Under the pieces are notes generated by a model. The model did no database searches. It was not told the origin of the DNA and saw only the letters and a program-made list of their open reading frames with translations. A stretch of DNA of 64,000 bases from Dryas octopetala (lineage: Eukaryota > Streptophyta > Magnoliopsida > Rosales > Rosaceae). The stretch is taken from NCBI GenBank assembly GCA_963921425.1, contig OY992836.1, forward strand, positions 3,115,825 to 3,179,824, in the 5' to 3' direction. Within the stretch, counting starts at the first letter, position 1. Every line of letters starts with the position of its first letter. Made by a program: the position numbers and the translations under genes. Below are positions 1 through 10,890 of this stretch, in pieces.

Positions 1-935
1 TTCGTAGACACGAAGCACTCGTAAATCGGAGTTACGGTTTGGGTTTTACGGACTTTCAAAGTGAGAGTTATTTTTGTAAAATTGCATGAAAGAGTTTTAA
101 ATACCCAAAAGTCTTTTTTTTCTCTCATCTTTCTCCTCTCTCCCTGGTTCTCTCTCTCTCTCTCTCTCTTGCGAACTCACCATCGCCGCCCCTTTCTCCG
201 GCGCATCCAGCGGCGGATGGAGGAGGACGAAGGCTCCTCAAGCTCGCCTCCCTCTCCTCTCTCTCTCTCATTGGTCTCTATTTCTTCGACCGACCACCCA
301 CGACAAGGAATCGAAGCAAATCAAGTTCGGCCATCTTGGCGGCAATCAGTTGTTTTCCTGCCAAATCGAGATGCAGGACCATTTGGGTCTTCTCCCCTAG
401 TCGCGGTGAGTCCATAGGTGGTTCTCGATTGTTCATCGGGCCACTTAGCATGAAAATCGAAGCCACATGGCCGGTCGTCTTCTTTGGCCAGTTTCTGGCT
501 TTCTCGGCGGTATTTTTTGTCGAGTGAGGTTTGGTTTTGCCTCCCCTTGACCTCTTCTTTGATTCTGTATGATTGGTTTGAGCTGAAACTTATTCATTTG
601 AAAAACCCAGTTTTGGAGCTCACAGTCACCGCAGGCTCCTCCGCGTGTGGTGGCCGATAGAGCTATTTCCACTCAATTTCTGTCCTATTTCCATTTATTT
701 GTTGCTTGTGAGTTGTTGGACAGAGTTTGAGCTTGTTTTGGATTGAATTTCTCTGTCCAGGTCCTGTTTTGCTGCTGCCACCACCAGTTCTGCCACTTGT
801 GGCGGCGGGTTGGTGGTTATTTGTTCCATTTCTGCTTCTTCGAAAGTCCCATAAGCCAAATTCCTTGTCCAGTGACGTTTTGGGTGAGTTTTGTGGTGTT
901 TTGTGTATTGTTTGGAGTCGGGCAGCCACCTCTCT
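1..935 (+). repeat. Tekay-like LTR fragment (U3/R part), truncated on both sides
   Basis: The first ~110 bases align with the start region of the minus-strand LTRs at 48866 and 52171: both have ttcgtagacacg, atcggag and the core ttttaaatacccaaaa in the same order and spacing. A CT-rich leader follows (about 110-290) with a gene-like GC-rich stretch, as in those LTRs. The LTR start lies outside the window, and a hAT end cuts the fragment near 935. Open frames here, such as 61-417, read leader sequence and are not convincing genes. The family is assigned by homology within this window. Confidence 0.6.
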
Positions 936-1047
936 GACTGATACCGCCACTCTCCAACCGATACCGAAGTGATCGGTTATCGACCCATATCGGTCGGAAT
1001 TCGGTATGGGTGTTTCAGTACGGTAACCATACCGAACCTACCCCTAC
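936..1047. mobile_element. hAT-type transposon end (remnant)
   Basis: The segment is dense in short ataccg/cggtat motifs in both orientations and finishes with aacctacccctac. Read on the other strand this is gtaggggtaggtt, the usual look of a plant hAT terminus with subterminal repeats. Copia integrase coding sequence begins directly after it, so the hAT end abuts or interrupts the copia element. The other end would lie left of the window, so no target duplication can be tested. Confidence 0.45.
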
Positions 1048-1311
1048 CTGGAACCCCTTAGAAAAATGGTGTTGCTGAGAGGAGAAATAGGACACTGATG
1101 AATATGGTACGGAGCATGATGTGCACTACAGGATTGCCAAAGTTTTTTTTGGGGGAAGCATTAAAGGCTGCAAATTACGTTTCCAATAGAGCTCCAAGCA
1201 AGGTACTAGATAGAACTCCTTTCAAGTTATGGACAAGTAGAAAACCATATATCACTGTTGCATCTCCATGTTTGGGGATGCAAGGCTGAAGCAAAAGTTT
1301 ACAACCCAGAG
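1048..1311 (+). pseudogene. Ty1-copia (Tork-type) integrase C-terminal fragment
   Basis: Translation gives NGVAERRNRTLMNMVRSMM, then WGCKAEAKVYNPEA after a frameshift near 1250. NGVAERRNRTL carries the third catalytic residue (Glu) of copia integrase. A stop replaces the usual Gln in the TPQQNG motif at about 1060. The same protein resumes at 7314 (KKLDSKTTSGFF) after a nested LTR element. Gag, protease and the first part of integrase are missing to the left. Confidence 0.85.
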
Positions 1312-3062
1312 GCGGATGAGTGTGAATTTTGCATCATTTTATGACACTAATTCTCTAACCTAGAGTGTTAGAACTCGATACTTTTGTATATGTTGTTTTT
1401 TTTTCGTGTTTTTAGGTTAAATGAAGTATAAATAGGAAAAATGAGCAAATGGAGCCATTTCGAGATATTTCTTGGTCAAACTAGTCAAATGCGGATTCCT
1501 AATCACAAAAGGAAACATCAAGCCTAGAACCATCATTGTCAAGCCAGAAGTGAGAAATCCTAATTGGAGCAAAAATTCCTGGTTGAACTAGGAGACCTAA
1601 CCCTACTAGGGATAGGAGTCATAATGAGACTATGAGTCACTAAGGGCAATGTGGTCATTATGAGAAGTTGAAATGGACAAGAAATCCTACATTTACAAGG
1701 AATCCTAGTGGGACTAGGAAAGGTTGGTCAAAGTCAACTCAATCAAGTCAAGGTTCCAGAAGCTTCTAGAAGGTATTGGACATCCATGGAATCAAATGGG
1801 GTGAAAAAATGAATTGGAATCCAAGAGGGAGAGAGGGGCGAAATTGGAAGTCAAAGTCAATGATCAACTATACCATGTCATGAAGTAATTGGGCTTTGGG
1901 CCAAAGTAAAGTCGAAAGGAGAAAGATGGTGAGGTGGCAACCCAACACGCCATTTGCATGCAACCCATGTGCATGCTTGCAGCCCATCACGCCAACCCTA
2001 GCAGGTGGCGCCACTTTTGATGGAGAGTGAGACCTTGTACCGCAAGTCCTAGCTCACCTTGTTGTGAGTCTCTTTGCTTGTGTAGGTCTCTCTTCTTCTT
2101 CTCTCTTGTGCCGCTACCACCCTTGTGATGTTCTTTTTTTTTTTTTTCTTTTGGAATTCTAGTTTTTAATTAGTTTTGTTTAGTTAGTTTGATTCTCAAC
2201 ATGGATTGAGATTTTATTTATATATTTCAATTTTGTTTCTTTATTTTTCTTATACTTTAGTTTATTCTATCTTGCATGTTGCGTTGTAGGTTGATTTTCA
2301 GGTTTGCCATGCTTTAAGAAATCGTTTATCCGTCTTTTGATGAATTGATTTAATGCTTGCACTTATCAAATTCCATTTATTTATTAGAACCCGCTTACTA
2401 GTTGAATGCACTCTTTGACTGATCACCTTAGAGTAATTACATCTAGTTTATTTGTTAGGTTTAGATGTAAAATAGTCAAAGACATTAAATCACAAGTAAC
2501 AAGGGAATAAGAGATTATTCTTGATAATGGCTTTGTAAGACCTCTACGAGGAAATAGCTACTCAAAGCTTGTATGTTGTGCATGTTTGGCGTTCTCATAG
2601 ATCTTAATGACTCTTGCATGGGTAACAACTGCCTTAGCTTAGTACTAGGGAACATGTAAGTTAACTGATTAGGGGAGGCCTAAGAAGCTCTTAATTATGT
2701 CTTATGAGAACAATTGCAAGAAAGTAACTAGCCAAACCTTTTTAGCAGTCAAACTTTGATATGTTGTGTTTAAATTAATTTGTCATTAGCCTTGAATGGT
2801 TAGTGTATGCTTATTTGAATTTTTAGCATTGCAAAATAGTTTAATGTGTGTGTGTGTGGTGATGTGTGCGTGTGTTTCCAACTCCCGAACCCCCTCTGTT
2901 TAGTTATTCTAATTGATTGATTGAATTAATTTGTTGTTTATTAACCATTCCCTGTGGGATCGACCTTGTGCTTGTACGCTTTGCTACTAATGCGATTTGT
3001 GCACTTGCGAGTAAACTTAGAATATAATGTGTTTTTATTTTGTTCTAAGAAAACAATCAACA
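1312..3062 (+). repeat. 5' LTR of nested LARD-like element, promoter region deleted
   Basis: This repeat aligns end to end with 5240-7313, with scattered differences (roughly one in ten in the first 150 bases). It lacks about 245 bases present in the partner (5998-6243). The junction is ctagcag directly followed by gtggcgcc near 2005. The missing block holds the TATA box, so this LTR probably cannot start transcription. Confidence 0.85.
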
Positions 3063-5239
3063 AGTTTTTAGGGTCATTTCCGGGGAATGGTGTCTAATAT
3101 CAATGAATTAATTTGATTAATCATTTGAATTAGGATATATTAGTTAGATTTGTTTTTAGTTAGTTTTAAGTTTAAATAAATGCCATGACTTTATAAGCAT
3201 ATTCTCTACTGATTTAGTGTTTGCTCTTGTTGGTGCCGAAAGCAACAATGGGAGAAAGAGGAAGAGAGGACGCAAGTAGAGGAATGACAATGTTAGGGTG
3301 AAAGACAGTAAACCAAGTGCTGATTGGGAGGCAACCCAAACTTTTTCAAGAATCCAAGAGATCAATATAGACCAAGGAGGCCGTGCCTACCCTTGGAGTG
3401 TCCAACTTGCATCCGCAAGTAAACAATTCCTCTATCCTTGCTTCATACGACAATTTTAATTTTAGTTGTGTGTTTTGGATATTTGTTTTCTTCCTATTGC
3501 ATAAATTGGAGCATTCATGCATTTATTTCGTATACATTGAGGGCAATGTATCATTTAAGTTTGGGGGGAAGGCAATTGTCAATGGTTTGTGTTTTTAGGT
3601 TTCTAAAAAAAAAAACAAAAAAACAAAAACAAAAAAGCAAAAAAATTGTTTTGTTTTCAATTAAGGAGTCAAATCCCACATCAAAATGCAATTTTCTAAG
3701 ATTCATTCCACCCTAGTGTTGGAATTGAATCCTTAGAACCTTGTTGCAACATTGTTTTTAAAGTGATTTGAGTCTTTTGTGTGTTTTGGTTAGTTTTTGA
3801 GTCCCCAACAAGTTGATTGATTGTTTATGGTCATTGAGAAGCATGTTTAACATTGTGTTTATGATATATATATTCTTCTTTTCTAATATTCCATAACTTA
3901 TTTTGCAATTCTATGTGATTAGTCCTTGTTTTCATGAACTTGACTTGTGATTTGCATGATTTAGTGATTCATATACATCTTAGAGTAGACTTATGTGACC
4001 CATATGAAATTTTGAGCCTTGTCCTTCATTTCGCGACTGTTGTACATGACTCTATTCTTTTCTCGTCATTTAAGTCATTGTATGATCTCATTGTTTTTTA
4101 TCAAATGCTTGAAATGTATATATTTTTGAATCAATGAACTAGAACTTCTTTCTTATTCTAGGCAAAGCATATGTATAACTACATGAATCTTAGGAGATGA
4201 TTTTAGGCCATGTTTGTTTTACCTATAGCCAAAAAGCCAACCTTCATGTGTTTTATCCCTAGTTAACCCTTTTGAGTCTTATAACTTTTTCTTTGTTTAC
4301 CCATACTGTATACCTAAACCCTAAGTTTGGGGGTGTTATATCTCTTTACCCATTTACCCTTATCTATTGTTTTGCATTAATTAAGATTGAGGTTAAAAAT
4401 AAATGATTATGATTAGCTTGAAGGAAAAGAGAATGAAATGTGCTTAATGGTACATGCCATGCCCTAAAACAAAAACAAAAAATGAAATGAAAAGAAGAAA
4501 AATGGAAGTGTAAAAAAAAAAACAAAGAGAAGGGACGGTTTCAAAATAAATGTAGTGGGCAAAAGCGTTCAAGTTCAAGCTATGATGTGCTAGTATGCAA
4601 GGTATACCTCTAAGAGTTGTTTTGATATTGCAATTCCATAATTTAGCCCTTTGTGTTTTCCTTTCATTTCAATATCTTACTTTAACCAAAACCTTCATTA
4701 TAACCTCTATGAAGCCCTAACTGATTTTAGGAGAAGTGTAGTTTTTAATGTGGAGTCTAGGAGAGAAGGGAGCTTATGGTTATTGATTTTATTTCAAGTA
4801 TTTTGATTTTCCTTCCATGAGATCATGTTTCTTTTAAATGTGCCTTTGTTTCCTGCTAGTATGTGAGCTGTACATAATTTTTCTCACATATCCTTTTGAG
4901 TGCACAACTCAACCCAATTCTTGAGCATTTCATTGTTGAGAGTATGTCTTAGTGATGATTGGAGTTGAATTTATTTTGTATATGTGATCTATTCGTTGCT
5001 TGTCTAACACTTGGGTGATGAAGAGAATGACCTATATGCACAATGAAGAAGTAAGGTATGTTATTTGAAGCGTTATTAGAATTTGAAAAATGAATGTTAT
5101 ATATGTCTTACTCTACTATGTTATTGTTGGTCATACTCATGATATCATTTGTTGAGAAAGAAAGTTAGTTTGTTTTTGAGTTGTTGAGTCTTTTCTTTAT
5201 TTTCTTTGCTCGAGTACTAGCAAAGTCTAAGTTTGGGGG
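3063..5239 (+). other. Non-coding interior of the LARD-like element
   Basis: The interior begins with a degenerate primer-binding region (tttccgggga, resembling the Tat/Athila gccgggga). It has only short open frames, none recognised. A-rich stretches lie near 3605-3650 and 4500-4530. The motif aagtttggggg occurs at about 3556, 4323 and 5229. The first follows cattgagggcaatgtatc, a context common in Tat-type 3' regions. The copy at 5229-5239 sits directly before the 3' LTR and is the functional polypurine tract. Confidence 0.7.
5229..5239 (+). other. Polypurine tract of the LARD-like element
   Basis: aagtttggggg immediately precedes the 3' LTR, the position where plus-strand DNA synthesis is primed in LTR retrotransposons. 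Confidence 0.6.
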
Positions 5240-7313
5240 TGTATGAGTGTGCATTTTGCATTATTTTATGATACTAATTCCCTAACCTAGAATGTTAGAA
5301 CCCGATACTTTTGTGTCTGTTGTCTTGTTTTTGTGATTTTAGGTCAAATGAAGCATAAATAGGAAAAATGAGCAAATTGAGCCGTTTTGAGACATTTCCT
5401 GGTCAACCTAGGAAAAGAGCAGAAATCCTAGTCAAATGAGGATTCCTTGTCACAAAAGGAAACATCAAGCCTAGAACCATCATTGTCAAGTCAGAAATGA
5501 GAAATCCTAATTGGAGCAGGAATTCCTGGTTGAACTAGAAAACCTTGAACTAGGAAACCTAACCCTATTAAGGAGAGGAGTCCTAATGAGACTAGGAGTC
5601 ACTAGAAGAAATATGGTCATTATGAGAAGTTGAAATGGACAAGGAATCCTACATCTACAAGGAATCCTAGTGGGACTAGGAAAGATTGGTCAAAGTCAAC
5701 TCAATCAAGTCAAGGTTCCAGAAGCTTCTAGAAGGTATTAGAAATCCATGGAATCAAATAGGGTGAAGAAATTAATTCGAATCCAAGAGGGAGAGAGGGG
5801 CGAAATTAGAAGTCAAAGTCAATGGTCAAGGGTCAACTATGCCATGTCATGAAGTCAATTGGGCTTTGGGCCTAGGTGAAGTCGAAAGGAGAAGGATGGT
5901 GAGGTGGCAGCCCAACACGCCATTTGCATGCAACCCAAGCAACCCATGCGCATGCTTGCAGCCCATTCCAAAAAGCCCATCACGCCAACCCTAGCAGCCA
6001 TGCACAAGCAAGTGAGGATGAAGCCCATGCGCAAGTCACTTAAACCCTAAGCCCAATGTGCAAGCTTGCAGTAGCCCATGTGTCTTTCAAAACCCTAGCT
6101 GCACCTTCCCTTTTCCTTGCCTCCCATGGAATTCTCACCCTACCTCTATAAATACATCTCATCCTCTCACAATTAAGGGAGTTAGACAATTCATAAAAAT
6201 CACACCTTGTAGCCAAATTGAGAGAGAAAGAGAAAGAGAGAGGGTGGCGCCACTTTTGAAAGAAAGTGAGACCTTGTGCCGCAAGCCCTAGCTCACCTTG
6301 CTGTGAGTCTCTTTGCTTGTGTAGGTCTCTCTTCTTCTTCTCTCTTGTGCCGCTGCCACCCTTGTGATGTTCTTTTGTTTTTTCTTTTGGAATTCAAGTT
6401 TTTAATTAGTTTCGTTTAGTTAGTTTGATTCTCAACATGGATTGAATTTTATTTATATATTTCAGTTTTGTTTCTTTATTTTTCTTATGCTTTAGTTTAT
6501 TCTATCTTGCATGTTGAGTTGTAGGTTGATTTTCAAGTTTGACATACTTTAACAAATCGTTTATCCGTCTCTTGATGAATTGATTTAATGCTTGCACTTA
6601 TCAAATTCCATTTATCTATTAGAACTCGCTTGCTAATTGTATGCATTCTTTGACTGATCACCTTAGGGTAATTACATCTAGTTTATTTGTTAGGTTTAGA
6701 TGTGAAATAGTCAAAGACACTAAATCACAAGTAACAAGGGAATAAGAGATTATTCTTGATAATGGTTTTGTAGGACCTCTACAAGGAAATAGTCAAAGCT
6801 TGTATGTTGTGCATGTTTGACGTTCTCATAGATCTTAATGACTCTTGCATGGGTAACAGTTGCCTTAATTTAGTACTAAGGAACATGTAAGTTAACTAAT
6901 TAGGAGAGGCCTAAAAAGCTCTTAATTATGTCTTAGGTGAACAATTACGACCAAGTAACTAGCCAAACCTTTTTAGCAGTCAAACTTTGATATGTTGTGT
7001 TTAAATTAATTTGTCATTAGCCTTGGATAGTTAGAGTATGCTTATTTGAATTGATGGCTGAATGCTTAGCATTGCAAAATAGTTTAATGTGTGTGTGTGT
7101 GTGTGTGTGGTGATGTGTGCGTGTGTTTCCAACTCCCGAACCCCCTCTGTTTAGTTATTCTAATTGATTGATTGAATTAATTTGTTGTTTATTAACCATT
7201 CCCTGTGGGATCGACCTTGTACTTGTACGTTTTGCTACTAATGTGATTCGTGCACTTGCGAGTAAACTTAGAATAGAATGTGTTTTTATTTTGTTCTAAG
7301 AAAACAATCAACA
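5240..7313 (+). repeat. 3' LTR of nested LARD-like element, full length
   Basis: This is the longer of the LTR pair at about 2.07 kb. It starts tgtatgagtg, ends caatcaaca, and contains a TATA box at 6145. A (TG)n run at about 7090-7110 is longer than its counterpart near 2850. Copia coding sequence resumes immediately after it. Confidence 0.85.
6145..6153 (+). promoter_or_regulatory. TATA box of the LARD-like LTR
   Basis: ctataaata lies in a C-rich context mid-LTR, followed by catctcatcc. This is a good plant TATA element and the likely end of U3. It is absent from the deleted 5' LTR. Confidence 0.6.
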
Positions 7314-9411
7314 AAGGCAAAGAAACTAGATTCCAAAACCACAAGTGGTTTTTTCATTCGATATCCAGAAATCTAAGGGATTTCAATTCTATTGCCCATC
7401 TCACAACACAAGGATAGTGGAGACTAATATAGCAAGATTCATTGATGAAGCCACACCAATGAATGAATCAGTTTTTAGTGATTTTGAGCTAGAAGAGCCT
7501 ACTTCTAAGATACCTATTCATAATCATAATATAGAATTGAGCTTGCCATTGCCAGACCATATTGTTTTTGCACCTGAAAATCATCAAGGTTTACTGACTC
7601 AATAGGAAACTGAAACTGAGATAGTTCAAAATGAAGTTCAATTGAGGTGGATGCACAACCAAATGACATTCATGTTCTGCAACCAGAAGGGGAAGTAGCT
7701 AGAAGACATTCCACTAGACAAAGGAAAGTTGCCTTGTCTAGTGACTATGTGCTTTACTTGTAGGAGATAGAGTTTGATGTAGGAGAGCAGATAGACCGAG
7801 ATGTTTTTCACAAGCGATGAATAATGATAAGTCTGAAGAATGGCAAAAGGCAGTGGAAACTGAAATATTTTCAATGTATGAAAATCATGTATAGGAACTG
7901 GTTGAAACACCTCAAGGATTAAAACCAATAAGCTGTAAATGGATTTTTAAGACAAAGAAGAATCCAGATGGAAGAGTAGAGAGATATAAGGCAAGGCTGG
8001 TAGCTAAAGGCTTCACTCAAAAGGAAGGAATCGACTACAATGAGACATTCTCCCCAGTCTCGAGCAAGGATGCATTTATAATTATTATGGCTCTGGTTGC
8101 CCATTTTGATATGGAATTACACCAAATGGATGTCAAGACTGCCTTCTTGAATGGAGAATTGAAAGAAGAAATTTATATGGCTCAGCCTGAGGGTTTCATA
8201 AAGGAAGGCAATGAACACTTGGCTTGTAAATTAAGAAAAACCATTTATGGATTAAAACAAGCTTCTAGACAGTGGTACATTAAATTTAATTCAGTAATCA
8301 GCTCCTATGGATTTATAGAAAACCCTTCAGATGAGTGCATATATCTTAAAGTGAGTGGGAACAATTTCATCTTTCTTGTTCTCTATGTAGATGACATCCT
8401 GCTAGCAAGTAGTAATAAGGAGTTGTTGTATGAGACTAAGGCATTCCTATCAGACAACTTTGAAATGAAGGATCTTGGAGAGGCATCATATGTCCTAGGA
8501 ATAGAGATTAAAAGAGACAGAAATAATTTCTGTTGGGACTTTCACAACAAGCTTACATACAGAGGATTCTCTAAAGATTTGATATGATTAAATGCAAACT
8601 AGGTGATCCACCTATGTCAAAAGGTCACAAATTCAATAAGGGCCAATGTCCTAAAAATGAAGATGAAAGACTATACATGAAAGACAAACCATAAGCATCA
8701 TTAGTTGGTTCAGTCATGTATGCTCAACTATGCGCAAGACCTGATTTAGCTTTTGCTGTTGGTATGTTGGATAGATATCAAATTGATCCAGGTCAAGCTC
8801 ACTGGATTGCTAGTAAAAAGGTGCTTAGATACTTGCAAAAGACAAAGGATTATATGCTAGTCTACAGAAGGGTGGCTGAATTGGATTTAATAGGGTATTC
8901 AGATTCAGATTTTGCTGGATGTGCAGACAGTTTGAGATCAACTTCAGGATTTGTTTTCATGTTTAGTGGGGCAACTATTTCACGTAAGAGTGTCAAACAA
9001 ACTCTGACCACCACTTCTACTATGCAGGCAGAGTATGTGGCATTATATGAAGCATCTATACATGCACTTTGGTTGAAAAATTTTATGTTAGAGACTAGAG
9101 TGATCAAGTCAATTTCGAATCCTATCAAAATTCTATGTGATAACAGTGGGGCAGTTAGTTTCTTTAAAGATAGTAAAAGGACATCCAAATCTAAGCATAT
9201 TGGTACAAAGTATCTGATGGTGAGAGAGAATTTGAGAGCTGGAGAATTACAAGTTGAGTATGTTAATACTCAAGATCAACTCGCAGACTCATTCACTAAA
9301 GCTATGCCAGTTGGGGTTTATAGACAACATGTAAGGAATTTGGGAGTACTTGAATGCTTGAATGCTTCAGATCAGTGGGAGCTATTGTTAATGTTGAATA
9401 GAAATTTTTTA
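7314..9411 (+). pseudogene. Ty1-copia (Tork-type) integrase end, reverse transcriptase and RNase H, decayed
   Basis: Reading across frames: KKLDSKTTSGFF (integrase/RT linker), then CKWIFKTKKNPDGRVERYKA (RT start, about 7940), MDVKTAFLNGELKEEIYM (about 8128-8181), the catalytic YVDDILLAS (about 8384-8410), SDSDFAG (RNase H, about 8899), and SKHIGTKYLMVRE to LADSFTKAMP (about 9190-9310). Stops and frameshifts occur at about 7602, 7760, 7890, 8540-8590 and 8694. The RT active-site Asp pair is present, but no single frame spans the protein. It continues the fragment at 1048-1311, from which the LARD-like insertion separates it. Confidence 0.9.
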
Positions 9412-9414
9412 TGA

Positions 9415-10021
9415 TGTTGCAGTTGCTATATTTCCACAATTTACAGTGTTTTTGATTAAGTCCTCAAAATACTAAATTCAGTTCTTAAGTTACTGAGTTT
9501 GAGTTTTATTTTCAGTTATGTTAAATATTGATCTAGACCAATCATGACTTCATTTTGTCAGATCGATTCTAATGAATACAATATTATTTTCAATTTATTA
9601 ATGCAACCTGGTATAAGCATGAATACCTATACATAAGTGTTATAACATTTTAGTTATGCAGACAATACTTTATAAGAAGTGTTGTCTAAGCATGCATTCA
9701 GTAATCTTGCTATTGAGTTTTGATGATTTTGCATAAAGTTTGGGCAAAACGATACAGAGAGGACCAGATTTACAATTTCAGATTTGTAAAATAAATTTCA
9801 GTTTTATGTCTTGTAATGACTTATGTGAGATATGTCTTAGATGTCATTGATTATGAGTTGCTTAAGCATTTAATAGCTTGAACACTTCTCATGGTCTGAC
9901 GTTTGTAGTTGTATCTTGACAGAGTTGGTTTTGTTTAATGTACAGTTCCAGTGCACATTCAGATTACTTGCAGCGTTAAGTGCAAATTTTGGTTAATGAG
10001 TAATGCTAGTCCAAGTGGGAG
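9415..10021 (+). other. Non-coding region between copia pol and its 3' LTR
   Basis: AT-rich sequence with no recognisable frame. It ends with gtccaagtgggaga (10009-10022), the typical copia polypurine tract, which marks the start of the 3' LTR. Confidence 0.55.
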
Positions 10022-10435
10022 AATCTAAGATTCAAATGGACTTAGTCATTGTTCAATTAGGAATCATTTTTACACTGACACTTAAGGTACAAGTAAAGGG
10101 ATTGTCGATAGAACAAAGTCCTATAGAAATACTAATTGACTGATAGGTAATCTGAGTTATATTAGGATTGCTTATACATGTGGGAGTCAACTAGTATAAG
10201 CAAGACATTAATAAAGAGAAGTCTCTTGTAAAGTCACACTAGGATTGTATCCGAGTACACCTTTATGGGACGGTTAAGGATTCAGTTGACTATATGAAGG
10301 GCAGAGGTCCCTGGCCACACTAAGTGAAGTCTATTCATTCTCTACCCCATTTGTGAGAAGCTGTTTGATTGTGTTTGGCTGGAAGACTTGTGCATCGACT
10401 TCTAGACTCTTACTGCTGCTGCTATGTCTTCAACA
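10022..10435 (+). repeat. Probable 3' LTR of the Tork element
   Basis: The left border is set by the polypurine tract gtccaagtgggaga, and the right border is a tcttcaaca ending near 10435. The matching 5' LTR is outside the window, so neither border can be checked by alignment. The right end could extend past 10435. Confidence 0.45.
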
Positions 10436-10890
10436 GGTAAGTGCAAATTCTATTCTCTTGCACATCAGCAATACTGCAATGGTATTTGAACTGCTTGTCT
10501 TGTTTTAATGTGTGCTAAAGATGTATATAGATTGATTTCATAGTATGTACTTTCCAATGGTTACAAAAAAGTTTATAAGCTAAAATCATCAATTAATGTT
10601 TCTTTATCTCCCATCCTGGGGAAAAAGAGCCTAAAAGTTCAACACGTCAAGCTCAACTCTTAAGAATAATGTGATAACCAACAATGGTTAGTAAAGTTTC
10701 TAGAACATGACAGATGTTAAGATCTGTAAGTGTTTCACCCAACCCATCCCTGAAATTCTATCAAAACTGCAGGCATTGGATGCCTTTAAGAAGCTCCCAA
10801 CAACCATACTTTTGCATAAATAGAGCAGCTCAAAAATAAGTTTGAATAGAGAAGGATTGTATATGTATTTATACGCATATTTAATCTCTT
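10436..10890. other. Unassigned sequence with a 43-bp direct duplication
   Basis: No gene recognised. At 10862-10926 a block containing atgtatttatacgcatattta occurs twice, about 43 bases apart. It borders the truncated end of the Ale copia element. Confidence 0.4.

Larger units (their letters stand above)
1312..7313 (+). mobile_element. Non-autonomous LTR retrotransposon (LARD-like) nested in the Tork element
   Basis: Two long direct repeats (1312-3062 and 5240-7313) flank 2.2 kb with no recognisable gag or pol. The element begins near tatgagtgtg and ends caatcaaca. It splits copia coding sequence: PEA lies before it and AKKLDSKT after it. An aggc/aggca motif on both sides suggests an imperfect target duplication; exact borders are uncertain by a few bases. 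The LTR ending (ccctgtgggatcgacc ... cacttgcgag) and the repeated aagtttggggg motif resemble plant Tat/Athila-type elements. The interior lacks the enzymes, so mobilisation would have needed an autonomous partner. Confidence 0.85.

Noticed and set aside
61..417. 118-codon frame at the window start as a host gene
   Set aside because: It begins at a non-ATG codon and crosses the CT-rich leader of an LTR fragment that aligns with the LTRs at 48866 and 52171.
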